Shown: positions 32,378 through 40,624, numbered from the stretch's first letter. The stretch: DNA of 42,705 nucleotides from DATKQY01 sp035532475 (GCA_035532475.1 DATKQY010000033.1:1-42705); one strand, 5' to 3'. The notes: generated from the letters alone by a model not told the origin. Translations and numbers: made by a program.

Positions 32378-32486
32378 TAGATCGAGTCAGGATTTCCGGC
32401 CCGGGCGACGTGGCGGCGTGCACCCTCGGTCGCGACGCGGGATTGGCCGGGCCTTGTCCGAGACCTTGCCTGCGCTTTACCTGATC

Positions 32487-32503
32487 ACCGCCATCATGGC
32501 GGT
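32487..32503. promoter_or_regulatory. 17-bp perfect inverted repeat upstream of the flavin operon
   Basis: ACCGCCAT and ATGGCGGT flank one central base, about 110 bp before the flavin reductase start. It could be an operator for that gene group; no adjacent regulator is available to pair with it. Confidence 0.45.
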
Positions 32504-32613
32504 ATGGACGCTCCAGCCGTGACGCGCCGGGGCGCGGTGCGTCCTCGGACGGCCCGCCTCTCAACCGGCTCTCGTGACCTTCACATGAGACTCACAACGA
32601 GCTTGCCGAGAAT

Positions 32614-34119
32614 GTGGTCGTGACCCCCACCTCCGGCGGCGGCCCCGCGACGACCCCGAACACCGTCCGGGCCCCCCGGCCCGGCCAGGTCCGCCGACCG
32701 GCGCTCGCCGCCCACCCGGGCCCTGCTCGCCCGCCGGCGCGGCGGGCGCTGGCGCCGGCGTCGTCGCCGGAGCGCGCCCCGTCGCCGACGCGACGGGCCG
32801 CCCGCGCGCCGTCGCGGCGGCTGGCGGACCTCTTCCTCGCGCTCGCCGGCCTCGGGTTCGGGGCGACGCTCGGTCTCGCGGTGACCGCCGAGACCCGTGG
32901 CGCCCTCGTGGCGCCCGGCGGGGTCGCGATGGCGCTCGGGCGACTCGCCGGCCTGACGGGCGCCTATCTGATGCTGGTCATGGTCGTGCTGATCGCCAGG
33001 ATGCCGTTCCTCGAGCGCGCCGTCGGCCAGGACCGGCTGCTGCGCTGGCACCGGCGCATCGGGCCCTGGCCGATCAGCCTGATCGCCGCCCACGGGGCGC
33101 TCATCACCCTCGGCTACGCGCAGGCGGCGCGTACGGGCGTGCTCCATCAGCTGTGGATCCTGATCGACTCGTACCCGAACATCCTCGCCGCCGTCGCGGC
33201 CTTCGGACTGCTCGTGGCGGCGGGGGTGACCTCGTTCCGCCTCGCCCGGCGCCGCATGCGCTATGAGTCCTGGTGGGCCGTGCACCTCTACACCTACCTC
33301 GCGCTCGCCCTCGCCTTCGCGCACCAGATCGGCACGGGCGCCTCGTTCGTCGGCCATCCCTTGACCCGCATCGTCTGGTCCGTCGCGTGGGCGTGCACCG
33401 CCGGGCTCGTCCTCGTCTTCCGGATCGCCCTGCCAGTCTGGCGGAGCATGCGGCACCGCCTGCGCGTGGTGCAGGTGCACGAGGAGGGCCCGGGCGTCGT
33501 CTCGGTCGTCTGCGAGGGACGGCACCTCGAGCGGCTGGCGGTGTCGGGCGGCCAGTTCTTCCAGTGGCGCTTCTTGAGGCGGGGGATGTGGTGGCAGGCA
33601 CACCCCTACTCGATCTCCGCGATGCCGCGCCCGCCGTACCTGCGTTTCACCATCAAGGCCCTCGGTGACCAGAGCCGTTCCCTGGCGGCGATCGAGCCCG
33701 GCACCAGAGTGGCGATCGAAGGACCGTACGGCACCTTCACCCACCACGTGCGCGAGACGAACGGCGTCGTGCTGATCGGCGCGGGCGTCGGCGTCACCCC
33801 CCTCCGGGCCCTGCTCGAGGACCTGCCCGAGTCGGTCGACGCGGTCGTGATCCTGCGTGGGTCCAAGCCGGCAGACCTCGTGCTGCGCGACGAGATGTCC
33901 GCCCTCGTCGATGAGCGGGGAGGCCGGCTCCACGAGGTCGTCGGCCAGCGCGGCGACGTCCGCTTCGACGCGAGGGCGATCCGCCACCTCGTCCCCGACA
34001 TCGCGTCGCGTGACGTCTACGTGTGCGGCCCTGACGGGTTCACCGCGTCCGTGGTCGCCGCGGCGGAGCGGTTGCGCGTGCCGGCGGAGCGGCTCCACAC
34101 GGAGGCCTTCAGCTTCTGA
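32614..34119 (+). CDS. Ferric-reductase-like transmembrane flavoprotein
   Basis: The product has 501 residues. After a Pro/Arg-rich tail of about 65 residues come six or so helices (LADLFLALAGLGFGATLGLA, LGRLAGLTGAYLMLVMVVLI) with heme histidine pairs in RWHRRIGPWPISLIAAHGAL and WWAVHLYTYLALALAFAHQI. The C-terminal half is a ferredoxin-reductase module: WWQAHPYSISAMP (FAD), VAIEGPYGTFTHHV, VLIGAGVGVTPLRALLEDL (NAD(P)), and VYVCGPDGFTASVV. It would carry electrons from cytosolic NAD(P)H through FAD and two hemes to the outer side. The start is GTG 32614 or 32620, both with weak ribosome sites. It heads the group with the FMN-binding protein and ApbE. Confidence 0.92.
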   Translation: MVVTPTSGGGPATTPNTVRAPRPGQVRRPALAAHPGPARPPARRALAPASSPERAPSPTRRAARAPSRRLADLFLALAGLGFGATLGLAVTAETRGALVAPGGVAMALGRLAGLTGAYLMLVMVVLIARMPFLERAVGQDRLLRWHRRIGPWPISLIAAHGALITLGYAQAARTGVLHQLWILIDSYPNILAAVAAFGLLVAAGVTSFRLARRRMRYESWWAVHLYTYLALALAFAHQIGTGASFVGHPLTRIVWSVAWACTAGLVLVFRIALPVWRSMRHRLRVVQVHEEGPGVVSVVCEGRHLERLAVSGGQFFQWRFLRRGMWWQAHPYSISAMPRPPYLRFTIKALGDQSRSLAAIEPGTRVAIEGPYGTFTHHVRETNGVVLIGAGVGVTPLRALLEDLPESVDAVVILRGSKPADLVLRDEMSALVDERGGRLHEVVGQRGDVRFDARAIRHLVPDIASRDVYVCGPDGFTASVVAAAERLRVPAERLHTEAFSF

Positions 34120-34252
34120 TGAGCGGTACGCGGCTCCTCCTCGCGTCCCCCCCGCGACCGCGTCCCACCTTGCGTGCGGTCGCCCGACGCCGCGCGCACG
34201 GACGTCGTCCGGGCGGGACGACGACGTGCACGGACCGGCGCAGGGGCCGGCG

Positions 34253-34795
34253 ATGAGACGTGCCCCCGTGGTCCTCGGCAGCACCGCCGTCGGCCTCGTC
34301 GCCATCCTCGGCTTCCACACGCACGGTTCCACCGTCTCACTGGTGCAGCCGGGCGGGACCTCGCCGGCAGCGGGGTCGCAGGGCTCCTCGACCTCGCAGG
34401 GCTCCTCGTCGAGCGCGTCCACCGGCGCCGGGTCGTTGAGCTCGGGCACCGGCCCGAGCGGCTCGGTCTCGGGCTCCTCGTCCACGACGCCGACGACGGC
34501 CGCGTCGACCGCTGCCGCGCGCTCCGCCGTCGGAGCCGACGAGCAGACCCAGTACGGCGCCGTGCAAGTTAAGGTGACGGTGGTCGGCAGCCGGATCACC
34601 GCTATCCAGACCGTGCAGCTGAGCGCGTTCGACCCGCGCTCGGCGCAGATCAACGCTGCGGCCGCGCCGATGTTGCAGCAGGAGGCGCTCTCCGCCCAGA
34701 GCGCCAACATCAACGGCGTCTCGGGCGCGTCGTACACCAGCGCTGCGTACATCGCCTCACTGCAGTCGGCGCTGGACCAGCTCGGGTTCAAGTAG
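34253..34795 (+). CDS. Exported FMN-binding domain protein
   Basis: The 180-residue product has a short signal/anchor (PVVLGSTAVGLVAILGF), a Ser/Gly/Thr-rich linker (about residues 33-92) and a compact FMN-binding domain. That domain contains YGAVQVKVTVVGSRITAIQ, NAAAAPMLQQEALSAQSANI and NGVSGASYTSAAYIASLQSA. NGVSGAS matches the ApbE flavinylation motif D/N-G-x-[ST]-G-A-[ST], with Ser as the acceptor near residue 160 where many members have Thr. The mature domain would lie outside the membrane. It sits between its presumed electron donor (the reductase upstream) and the modifying enzyme (ApbE, 35 bp downstream). Confidence 0.9.
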   Translation: MRRAPVVLGSTAVGLVAILGFHTHGSTVSLVQPGGTSPAAGSQGSSTSQGSSSSASTGAGSLSSGTGPSGSVSGSSSTTPTTAASTAAARSAVGADEQTQYGAVQVKVTVVGSRITAIQTVQLSAFDPRSAQINAAAAPMLQQEALSAQSANINGVSGASYTSAAYIASLQSALDQLGFK

Positions 34796-34830
34796 TCACC
34801 GAGGTCGTCACGCCGTCGTCCGAAGGTGCG

Positions 34831-35589
34831 GTGCGCCACGTCGAGCACGTGATGGGAACGGTCGTGTCGTTCGACGTCCGCTTCGCCCCGGCCCTGCCCG
34901 AGATGCCGTGGGTCGCGCTAGCCCGGGCGCGGGCGGCGCTCAGGCGAGCCGACGCCGTGTTCAGCACGTGGAAGGAGAACAGCCCGATGAGCTGCCTCCG
35001 CCGCGGCGAGCTCGAGCTGTCCGAGGCCCCGGAGGTGGTGCGCGACGTGCTCGAGCTCTGCGCCGAGGCGCGGCGGTGGAGCGGCGGCTGGTTCGACCCG
35101 TGGGCGATGCCGGGAGGTGTCGACCCGACCGGCCTGGTGAAGGGCTGGGCCGCGCAAAAGGCCCTGGGCGAGCTGGTCGCCGCGGGCGTCTCCGGGGCGC
35201 TCGTCAACGCTGCGGGGGATATCGCCTCCCACGGCGGCCCCGAGCCAGGCACTGCCTGGCGCGTCGGGGTCCAGGACCCCTTCGCCGCCGACCGCCTGGC
35301 GTGTGTCGTCGAGCTGACCGGCGCGATCGCCACCTCCGGGACCTACGAACGCGGCGCCCACCTCGTCGACCCCCACACCGGCCGGCCGGCCGCGCGGCTC
35401 GCGTCGGCGTCGGTCTGCGGGCCCGACCTCGCGCTGGCGGACGCGATGGCGACGGCGCTGATGGTCGCAGGCGAAGGCGGCGTCGACCTCCTCGCGGACC
35501 TCCCGGGCTACGAGGCCTACCTGATCCGCCTCGACGGCTCCGTCCGGCCCACCTCGGGCTTCCCGATCGTCGCCGGTGCCGGGACCTGA
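34831..35589 (+). CDS. apbE: FAD:protein FMN transferase
   Basis: The 252-residue enzyme transfers FMN from FAD to Ser/Thr of FMN-binding proteins. Blocks seen are HVEHVMGTVVSFDVRFAP, LRRADAVFSTWKENSPMSCL, GGWFDPWAMPGGVDPTGLVK with the following GWAAQKA, GALVNAAGDIASHGGP, AIATSGTYERGAHLVDPHTG, and ALADAMATALMVAGEGG, which cover the Mg and FAD sites. It is shorter than the Gram-negative lipoprotein type and has no signal peptide, as usual for actinobacteria. GTG 34831 is used; ATG 34852 is internal to the conserved start. The adjacent FMN-binding protein is the obvious substrate. Confidence 0.94.
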   Translation: MRHVEHVMGTVVSFDVRFAPALPEMPWVALARARAALRRADAVFSTWKENSPMSCLRRGELELSEAPEVVRDVLELCAEARRWSGGWFDPWAMPGGVDPTGLVKGWAAQKALGELVAAGVSGALVNAAGDIASHGGPEPGTAWRVGVQDPFAADRLACVVELTGAIATSGTYERGAHLVDPHTGRPAARLASASVCGPDLALADAMATALMVAGEGGVDLLADLPGYEAYLIRLDGSVRPTSGFPIVAGAGT

Positions 35590-35749
35590 TCGGCGGCGCT
35601 AGCGCGAGCCGTCGGCGACCTCGAGGATCGACCGCGACGACTCCCGCGCGTCCGGCCGGAACCCGACCGCCCTCGAAGTCGCCAACACCCGGGCCCGGGC
35701 GGGGATCGTCGTCGCCCTGGCGATCTCGGCGGTCGCCGCCGGCGATGTC

Positions 35750-36220
35750 GTGGGGACGCCCCGGACCCAGGCGAGGACGGATCCCCTGACCGGCCTGCTC
35801 AACCGCTCGGCGATCCGGGCGTTCGCCGAGCGTGAGCTCCTCCGCGTCCGGCGCGAGGGTGGTCCGGCCACCCTGGCGGTGTTCGACATCGAGGGGCTGA
35901 AGGCCGTGAACGACACCGGCGGCCACCTCGGCGGCGACGCCCTGCTCCGGCGCTTCGCCGCCGGCATCTCCGCCTCGCTCCGCCCGGGCGACGGCGCGGC
36001 ACGCTACGGCGGGGACGAGTTCCTGCTGCTCCTCCCCGACACCGACGTGGCCGGTGCGGAGCTGGTGATGGAAGGGCTGGGGGAGCGGGACGGCCGGTGG
36101 TCCGCGGGGGTCGCCGAACGGCGCGACGGCGAGGACTTCGAGTCCTGGTTCGAGCGGGCGGACGCCGCGCTCTACCGCGCGACGTCAGCGAGGCGAGCGG
36201 CCCGGTCGCACCCCGCGTGA
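35750..36220 (+). CDS. GGDEF-domain diguanylate cyclase, probably 5'-truncated
   Basis: The 156-residue frame is almost only a GGDEF domain: RTDPLTGLLNRSAIRAFAE, LAVFDIEGLKAVNDTGGHLG and GDALL, ARYGGDEFLLLLPD with the intact active-site loop, then AGVAERRDGEDFESWFERAD. The substrate Asn in GLKAVNDTGGHLGGD is present, so cyclic di-GMP synthesis is possible. No RxxD product-inhibition site is evident. The frame is open and protein-like upstream from 35603, with a hydrophobic stretch (AGIVVALAISAVAAGDVVG) just before, but it holds no usual start codon until GTG 35750. The gene may thus have lost its sensor end. It follows apbE on the same strand. Confidence 0.8.
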   Translation: MGTPRTQARTDPLTGLLNRSAIRAFAERELLRVRREGGPATLAVFDIEGLKAVNDTGGHLGGDALLRRFAAGISASLRPGDGAARYGGDEFLLLLPDTDVAGAELVMEGLGERDGRWSAGVAERRDGEDFESWFERADAALYRATSARRAARSHPA

Positions 36221-36275
36221 CGGAGGCGCCGGCCGCCCGGCGATGGTCCGGCGTCGACGACGCCGGCGCCGGTCG

Positions 36276-37151
36276 TCAGCCCGGGTGTGGGCCCGCCGTC
36301 GGGGAAGGGTGGTGGTCATGGCCGTGGTCGTGGTGGTGCTGCTCGCGCACCGCCGGTCCGACGAGGCGGGCGAGGAGGTAGATGCCGAAGCTGATGCTGG
36401 TGATGAACACGCTCGCCTTGACGTTGCTCGCCTCGAAGCTGGCGAGCAGCCCGCCGTCGGCGGCGATCACGGCGAAGAGGATCGACAGCGCGGCGACGCG
36501 ACGTGGGTTGGCCGACAGGCGCTGGGCCGCGGCGGCCGGGGTGATGGCCAGGCTCAGCACGAGCAGCGTGCCGACCACCTGCGCCGCGCCGGTCACGGTG
36601 AGGGCGAGCACGAGGAGGAACACGAGGCCGAGGCCGCGGACCGGGACCCCTCGCGCCGCGGCGACCTCGGGGTCGACCGAGGCGAAGAGCAAAGGCCGGT
36701 ACCAGGTGCCCATGACGGCGACGACGACGGCGCCGATCACCACCAGCACGAGGAGCTGGCTGCCGGAGACCCCGAAGATGTTGCCGAAGAGGATGTTCGT
36801 CGCCGCGGTGGCGAAGCCGCGGTAGTAGCCGAGCAGGAGGATGCCGATCCCCATCCCGAACGCCAGGATCGCCCCGATTGCCGAGTCACGCTCGCGCTGG
36901 CGGGCGCCGAGCGTGGCGATGAGCGCGGCGACGACGAGCGAGCCGATGAGCGCCCCGGCGACGGGGTTGTTGGCGATCAGCAGGCCTGCCGCGGCGCCGG
37001 TGAAGGCGAGCTCGGCGGTGCCGTGGACGGCGAAGGCCATCCCCCGGGTGACGACGAACGGGCCGATGAGACCACTCGTGATCGCTACCAACGTCGCGGC
37101 GAGCAGCGCGTGCTGAGCGAAGGGTTGCTGGAGGAAGAAGCCGATGCTCAT
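36276..37151 (-). CDS. Metal ABC transporter permease (ZnuB/MntB type)
   Basis: The 291-residue protein has eight or nine helices: GFFLQQPFAQHALLAATLVA, LIGPFVVTRGMAFAVHGTAE, LAFTGAAAGLL, GMGIGILLLGYYRGF and LLVLSLAITPAAAAQRL belong to the ABC-3 family. The C-terminus ends in a cytosolic His/Asp cluster, EQHHHDHGHDHHPS, that could bind zinc or another divalent metal. ATG 37151 overlaps the stop of the ATPase gene by 4 bp. It is the third gene of the substrate-binding protein-ATPase-permease operon. Confidence 0.93.
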   Translation of the reverse strand: MSIGFFLQQPFAQHALLAATLVAITSGLIGPFVVTRGMAFAVHGTAELAFTGAAAGLLIANNPVAGALIGSLVVAALIATLGARQRERDSAIGAILAFGMGIGILLLGYYRGFATAATNILFGNIFGVSGSQLLVLVVIGAVVVAVMGTWYRPLLFASVDPEVAAARGVPVRGLGLVFLLVLALTVTGAAQVVGTLLVLSLAITPAAAAQRLSANPRRVAALSILFAVIAADGGLLASFEASNVKASVFITSISFGIYLLARLVGPAVREQHHHDHGHDHHPSPTAGPHPG

Positions 37152-38005
37152 CGTCGGTGAGGCCCGCCGTGCGGGTGATGGTGGTCGTGGTCGAGGCGGG
37201 CGTCGGCCGGCTCGGCGTCGAAATGGTGGGTGCCGATGCCCCCCGGGCCTTCTCCGCCGACGACGACGAGACGGTCGTGCACCCGGATGACGTCGATGTG
37301 GGCGCCGTAGAGGGCGCTCAGGGTCTCGGTTGTCATCACGTCCTCGGTGCTGCCCGCCGCCCAGCGGCCGCTCGCCACGTAGAGGACGCGGTCGACCACC
37401 CGCACGACCGGGTTGAGCTCGTGGGTGACGAAGACGACGGTGGCGCCGCGCGTCTGGCGGTACTGGTTGATCAGGGACACGACCTCTTGCTGGGAGGAGG
37501 GGTCGAGCGACAAGAGCGGCTCGTCGCAGAGCAGAAGGCGCGGCTCGCCGACGAGCGCCTGGGCGATACGGAGCCGCTGCTGCTCCCCGCCCGAGAGCTG
37601 CCCGATCGGTGCCCCGGCGTACGCGGTGGCGCCGACGGCTGCGACGGCGGCGTCGACCTGGCGGCTTCGGGTGCGCGGCAGACCCCGGCGGTGACCGTCG
37701 AGGCCGAACTGGACGAGGTCCCGGCCCCGGACGGGGAGATCGCGGTCGAACGCGTGCTGCTGGGGGACGTAGCCGACGGCCGGGCTTCCGCGCCGCGGAG
37801 GATGGCCGTCGATGCTGACTGCGCCGGCGGTGAGCGGGAGCAGTCCGAGCAGCACCTGCAACAGCGTGGTCTTGCCCGACCCGTTGGGTCCCAGGATGGC
37901 GAGGCACTCGCCCGGGGTGACGTCGAGATCGAGGTTCTCCCACACGGCGTGGTGGCCGAAGCGCAACGTGGCGCCCCGGAGTGTGACCGCTGCCCCGTCG
38001 CTCAT
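37148..38005 (-). CDS. Metal ABC transporter ATP-binding protein (ZnuC/MntA type)
   Basis: The 285-residue protein has Walker A GPNGSGKTTLLQ, Q-loop YVPQQHAFDRDLPV, signature LSGGEQQRLRIAQALVG, Walker B RLLLCDEPLLSLDP and switch-His VVFVTHEL. After the usual end there is a tail of about 45 residues with RVHDRLVVVGGEGPGGIGTH and a His cluster LDHDHHHPHGGPH. It is longer than typical ZnuC and may sense metal. It overlaps its neighbours on both sides by 4 bp (ATGA), so expression is tightly coupled. Confidence 0.94.
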   Translation of the reverse strand: MSDGAAVTLRGATLRFGHHAVWENLDLDVTPGECLAILGPNGSGKTTLLQVLLGLLPLTAGAVSIDGHPPRRGSPAVGYVPQQHAFDRDLPVRGRDLVQFGLDGHRRGLPRTRSRQVDAAVAAVGATAYAGAPIGQLSGGEQQRLRIAQALVGEPRLLLCDEPLLSLDPSSQQEVVSLINQYRQTRGATVVFVTHELNPVVRVVDRVLYVASGRWAAGSTEDVMTTETLSALYGAHIDVIRVHDRLVVVGGEGPGGIGTHHFDAEPADARLDHDHHHPHGGPHRR

Positions 38006-38919
38006 GAGGTCGAGCGTCCGAGGGCGCGGAGGAGGGCGCTCGCCTGGGCGAGCTGCCACGCCTGGTAGCGGGAGTAGGAGGCTGGCATGGTCTCGGTGAC
38101 CGCCACAATAGGGATGCCGGACGACTTGGCGAGGCTCTTGACGTGCTCGGTCACCGCGGAGGTGGTCTGCGCGTTGTACAGCAGGGCCTTGACCTTGTGG
38201 CCGGACATGAGCTGGTCCATGGCGACGCTGTCGGCGGGGCTCGGCTCGTTTCCGTCCTCGATGGCGGCGGCGAACCCGACGGGCGACTTCACGGCGAGCC
38301 CGGCGGCCTCGAGCAGGTAGCCGGGGACCCGCTCGGTGTAGGCGACCGGCGCGCGGGGATAGCGCTCGCGGATCTGGGCGATCACCGCCTCGACGGGGCC
38401 GAGGGAGCGGTCGAACGCGGCGAGGTTGGCGGCGAAGGACTTGGCGTGGGCCGGTTCGAGCCCGGCGAGCGCCGCCGCGATGGCGCCGGCGACCTTCGGC
38501 ACCTGCGGGATGTCGTACCAGAAGTGGGGGTTCACGTCTGAGCCGGTCATGCCGAGCACGTCTTGGACGGTGACGACGACGCGCCCTGCGTGTCTGGTGG
38601 CGCCGAGCAGCTGGGACAGCCAGGTGTCGTAGCCCGCGCCGTTGGCGATGACGAGGTTCGCCTCGGCGACGGCGATGGCGTTCGCGGCGGAGGATTCGTA
38701 GAGGTGGGGGTCGGCGTCGGGGCTGGTGAGGATCGAGGTGACCCGGACGTCGTCGCCGCCGATCTGGGCGGCGATGTTCCCCCAGAAGTTCTCCCCGGCG
38801 ACGACCTTCACCACCCCCTTGGGCACCGCCCCGCCCTGCAAGCCGCCGCAGGCCCCAAGGCCGAACGCAGCCAGGCCGCCGGCGACGAGAAGGCTGAGGT
38901 GGGACGGGGCGCTCGCCAC
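38002..38919 (-). CDS. Metal ABC transporter substrate-binding lipoprotein (ZnuA/MntC type)
   Basis: The 305-residue lipoprotein begins at GTG 38919 with GGGAGG upstream. The leader LSLLVAGGLAAFGLGAC ends in a lipobox with Cys24. Blocks of the cluster A-I family follow: VVAGENFWGNIAAQIGGD, TSPDADPHLYESS (His72), VNPHFWYDIPQV (His132), VAYTERVPGYLLEAAG (Glu196 at the third ligand place), and VTETMPASYSRYQAWQLAQA. With Glu and not His at the third site and no His-rich loop, manganese or iron is as likely as zinc. The longer frame to 39024 lacks a good ribosome site. The gene leads the operon. Confidence 0.92.
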   Translation of the reverse strand: MASAPSHLSLLVAGGLAAFGLGACGGLQGGAVPKGVVKVVAGENFWGNIAAQIGGDDVRVTSILTSPDADPHLYESSAANAIAVAEANLVIANGAGYDTWLSQLLGATRHAGRVVVTVQDVLGMTGSDVNPHFWYDIPQVPKVAGAIAAALAGLEPAHAKSFAANLAAFDRSLGPVEAVIAQIRERYPRAPVAYTERVPGYLLEAAGLAVKSPVGFAAAIEDGNEPSPADSVAMDQLMSGHKVKALLYNAQTTSAVTEHVKSLAKSSGIPIVAVTETMPASYSRYQAWQLAQASALLRALGRSTS

Positions 38920-39274
38920 CGCGGCGCGCCTCCCGGCGTGCCCGCCCCGGTGGTGCTCGAACCTGCCCGCTAGCCCTCGTGCGGCTCGGCGCCCTGCGAG
39001 AGCTATGCAACGGACCTGCGCCATGGTGCATGTCCTGTTCTCAGCCGACGCCTTCACGCCCAGCCGCCGGGGTCTGCTCGGAGCAACGCCCGTGCGCCCC
39101 ACGCGGATTCCGGTTTGCGCGGAAAGGTGCCGAAAGGCCCTGATCAGCCCCGGCCCGCCGGCCGCGGCGCGCGCCTCAGCGTCGCGGATCGCAGAGGTCG
39201 AGGCGGCCTCGACGTGAAAGGCGGCCGGCTCTCCGGTGAGGAGGACCGGCCGTCTAGCCTCACCGTCGCGCCGG
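38920..39274. other. Intergenic region upstream of the metal transporter operon
   Basis: No gene is seen. Promoter and metal-dependent operator of the transporter should lie here. I looked for a Zur-like TGATAATCATTTTCA-type box and an MntR-like palindrome and saw neither. The right part may already belong to the transposase relic. Confidence 0.4.
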
Positions 39275-39614
39275 CCGTCAACGCGAAGACCGCCCAGCGC
39301 CACGACTACCCCTCGGCGGCCCATCGCCGCTCCTACGTCCGCCGCAGCGGCGTCGAGCGCTCCAACTCGAGGCTGAAGGACCCGGCCGGGATCAACATCG
39401 ACGTCCGCGGCTGGTGCAAGCTCATGGGCGTCACGCCCCTTGGGCTGTTCCTCGCCTGCGCCTGCGTCGTCGTGAACTTCTCCCTCGTCGACGCCTCGAG
39501 GCGCATCAGGCCGAGGAGGCCCGCCGGAGCGCACCGCGCGTGCCGCGGCCCCGACGCCGGCGGCGCCGCACGCTCGTCGACCTCGCCGGAGCCGGCGCGA
39601 ACGCGCCGCCGTAG
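39275..39614 (+). pseudogene. DDE transposase C-terminal remnant with frameshift
   Basis: The first frame reads AKTAQRHDYPSAAHRRSYVR, RSGVERSNSRLKDPAGINID, VRGWCKLMG and CVVVNFSLVDA, which is the end of a DDE-type transposase with the conserved YxRR-x-GVERxNSRxKD segment. Near 39500 the reading moves to another frame (EAHQAEEARRSAPRVPRPRR, TLVDLAGAGANAPP) that gives the natural C-terminus and stop at 39614. The N-terminal part and the catalytic DD residues are absent. The family (IS4/IS1182-like) is a guess. Confidence 0.7.
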
Positions 39615-39684
39615 TCGCGCCACGACCCGTGCGCGTCGCGGTCCTCCGGGGTCGCCACGCGCCTGGAGGCGGGCAGAGACGCGA

Positions 39685-39710
39685 CGAACGGCCCCCGAGG
39701 GGGCCGTTCG
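39685..39710. terminator. 12-bp perfect inverted repeat, terminator-like
   Basis: CGAACGGCCCCC and GGGGGCCGTTCG are separated by two bases, giving an 11-bp stem with a CGAG loop. It stands between the transposase relic and the IS110 relic and has no U-tract. Confidence 0.55.
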
Positions 39711-39724
39711 CTCAATGTCACGCC

Positions 39725-39759
39725 CAAACGTGAAGATGGGGCGAGGTCAAACGTGAAGA
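39725..39759. repeat. Direct repeat, 2 x CAAACGTGAAGA
   Basis: Two perfect 12-bp copies at 39725-39736 and 39748-39759 are offset by 23 bp. They are next to the left side of the IS110 relic and may be the end of a further insertion sequence or binding sites for its transposase. Confidence 0.7.
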
Positions 39760-39806
39760 CCTCACCTGTGGTGCTGCGTTTCCCGTATTCGAATGGCATG
39801 AAGAGG

Positions 39807-39864
39807 GGCCTCCCCCGGTGACAGCGTGTGGTTGTCACCGGAAACCCCATCACCAAGGGAGGCC
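39807..39864 (+). ncRNA. Structured leader of the IS110 relic, possible bridge-RNA region
   Basis: Two inverted repeats are nested. The inner one, CCGGTGACA / TGTCACCGG (39815-39823 and 39833-39841), has a 9-nt loop. The outer one, GGCCTCCC / GGGAGGCC (39807-39814 and 39857-39864), closes a longer structure. The right outer arm contains the GGGAGG ribosome site of the recombinase gene that starts at 39873. In IS110 elements the non-coding end ahead of the recombinase encodes the bridge RNA. Whether this structure is part of one is inference. Confidence 0.35.
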
Positions 39865-39872
39865 TGACCACC

Positions 39873-40072
39873 ATGTTGCACGCTGGACTGGATCTATCTC
39901 GACGTCGCCTCGATGTGCACCTCCTCGCCGAGGACGGCTCGACGCTTGAGGTGACCACGGCACCACCGGATCGTGATGGCCTGCGGTCGCTCGTCCGCTG
40001 TGTCACAAGGGACCACGGGAACGAGGATGTGCTGGCGGTCATCGAGTCAATGAACGGGGCGCGCTTCGTCCA
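39873..40072 (+). pseudogene. IS110 family recombinase, N-terminal fragment
   Basis: MLHAGLDLSRRRLDVHLLAE, TLEVTTAPPDRDGLRSLVRC and DVLAVIESMNGARFVH are the start of an IS110 DEDD recombinase with the first catalytic Asp (GLDLS) and the Glu in IESMNGARF. The match stops near 40072, where the sequence becomes the reverse complement of an IS3 transposase. Over three quarters of the protein is missing. GGGAGG at 39857-39862 is 10 nt before the ATG. Confidence 0.85.
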
Positions 40073-40225
40073 CAGCGCGTTCGGCGGGCTCGGCCGTGGC
40101 GCCGGTGGGCGAGAGACGCGAGGACGGCGCCGACGATAGTGAGATGCCCGGCTGGCGCCGAGCAGGCGACAGGCGCTCTTGGTCGAGGTCGCCTGCTCGA
40201 GCTCGGAGAAGTGCTCGCCGATCAC
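40073..40225 (-). pseudogene. IS3 family transposase OrfB N-terminal fragment
   Basis: On the minus strand the frame reads IGEHFSELEQATSTKSACRL, LGASRASHYRRRRPRVSRPP and APRPSPPNAL, the typical start of an actinobacterial IS3 OrfB. GTG 40225 may be the original start. The fragment ends where the oppositely oriented IS110 relic begins, so the catalytic DDE domain is missing. Confidence 0.75.
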
Positions 40226-40249
40226 GGCGTCGACTTCTTTTCGGTGGCC

Positions 40250-40454
40250 GGGAACGGCCGGAGCCCCCGTGTTCGAGCTCACCTCAGCGTACTGGCCCTC
40301 CAAGGCGATCCATTGGTTTCAGCACCAGCCGGCGCCGGAGAACAACTGGAATCACGGGTCTATCCCGTCGTGCTGGATCGACCTCGCCGGGAACTGCGTT
40401 ACGAATCGCTCGACCTTGATCCACCTGAGCGGTGAGACCTACCTCGTCGACTAG
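40250..40454 (+). pseudogene. C-terminal fragment of an unrecognised protein
   Basis: The frame GAPVFELTSAYWPSKAIHWF, QHQPAPENNWNHGSIPSCWI and DLAGNCVTNRSTLIHLSGET ends with a TAG at 40452-40454. G/C at third positions is high and the composition (Trp, His, Asn) is protein-like, so it seems to be the tail of a real gene whose front was lost at the IS3 junction. No family is recognised. Confidence 0.4.
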
Positions 40455-40624
40455 ACGCGAAGCGGCCCCGCCACCCGAAGGCGGTGTTTCAGGTGGATGC
40501 ATGCGGCTCACCGAACTCTCAGCGCCGCCACAGGGTGTCCACAGGCTGCAGGGACAATGTAAAATGCACGTTGCCGCGGTGGGCTCCAAACAGCCCCCCT
40601 GTCTCCACCGTGTGCTGTCGGGCG

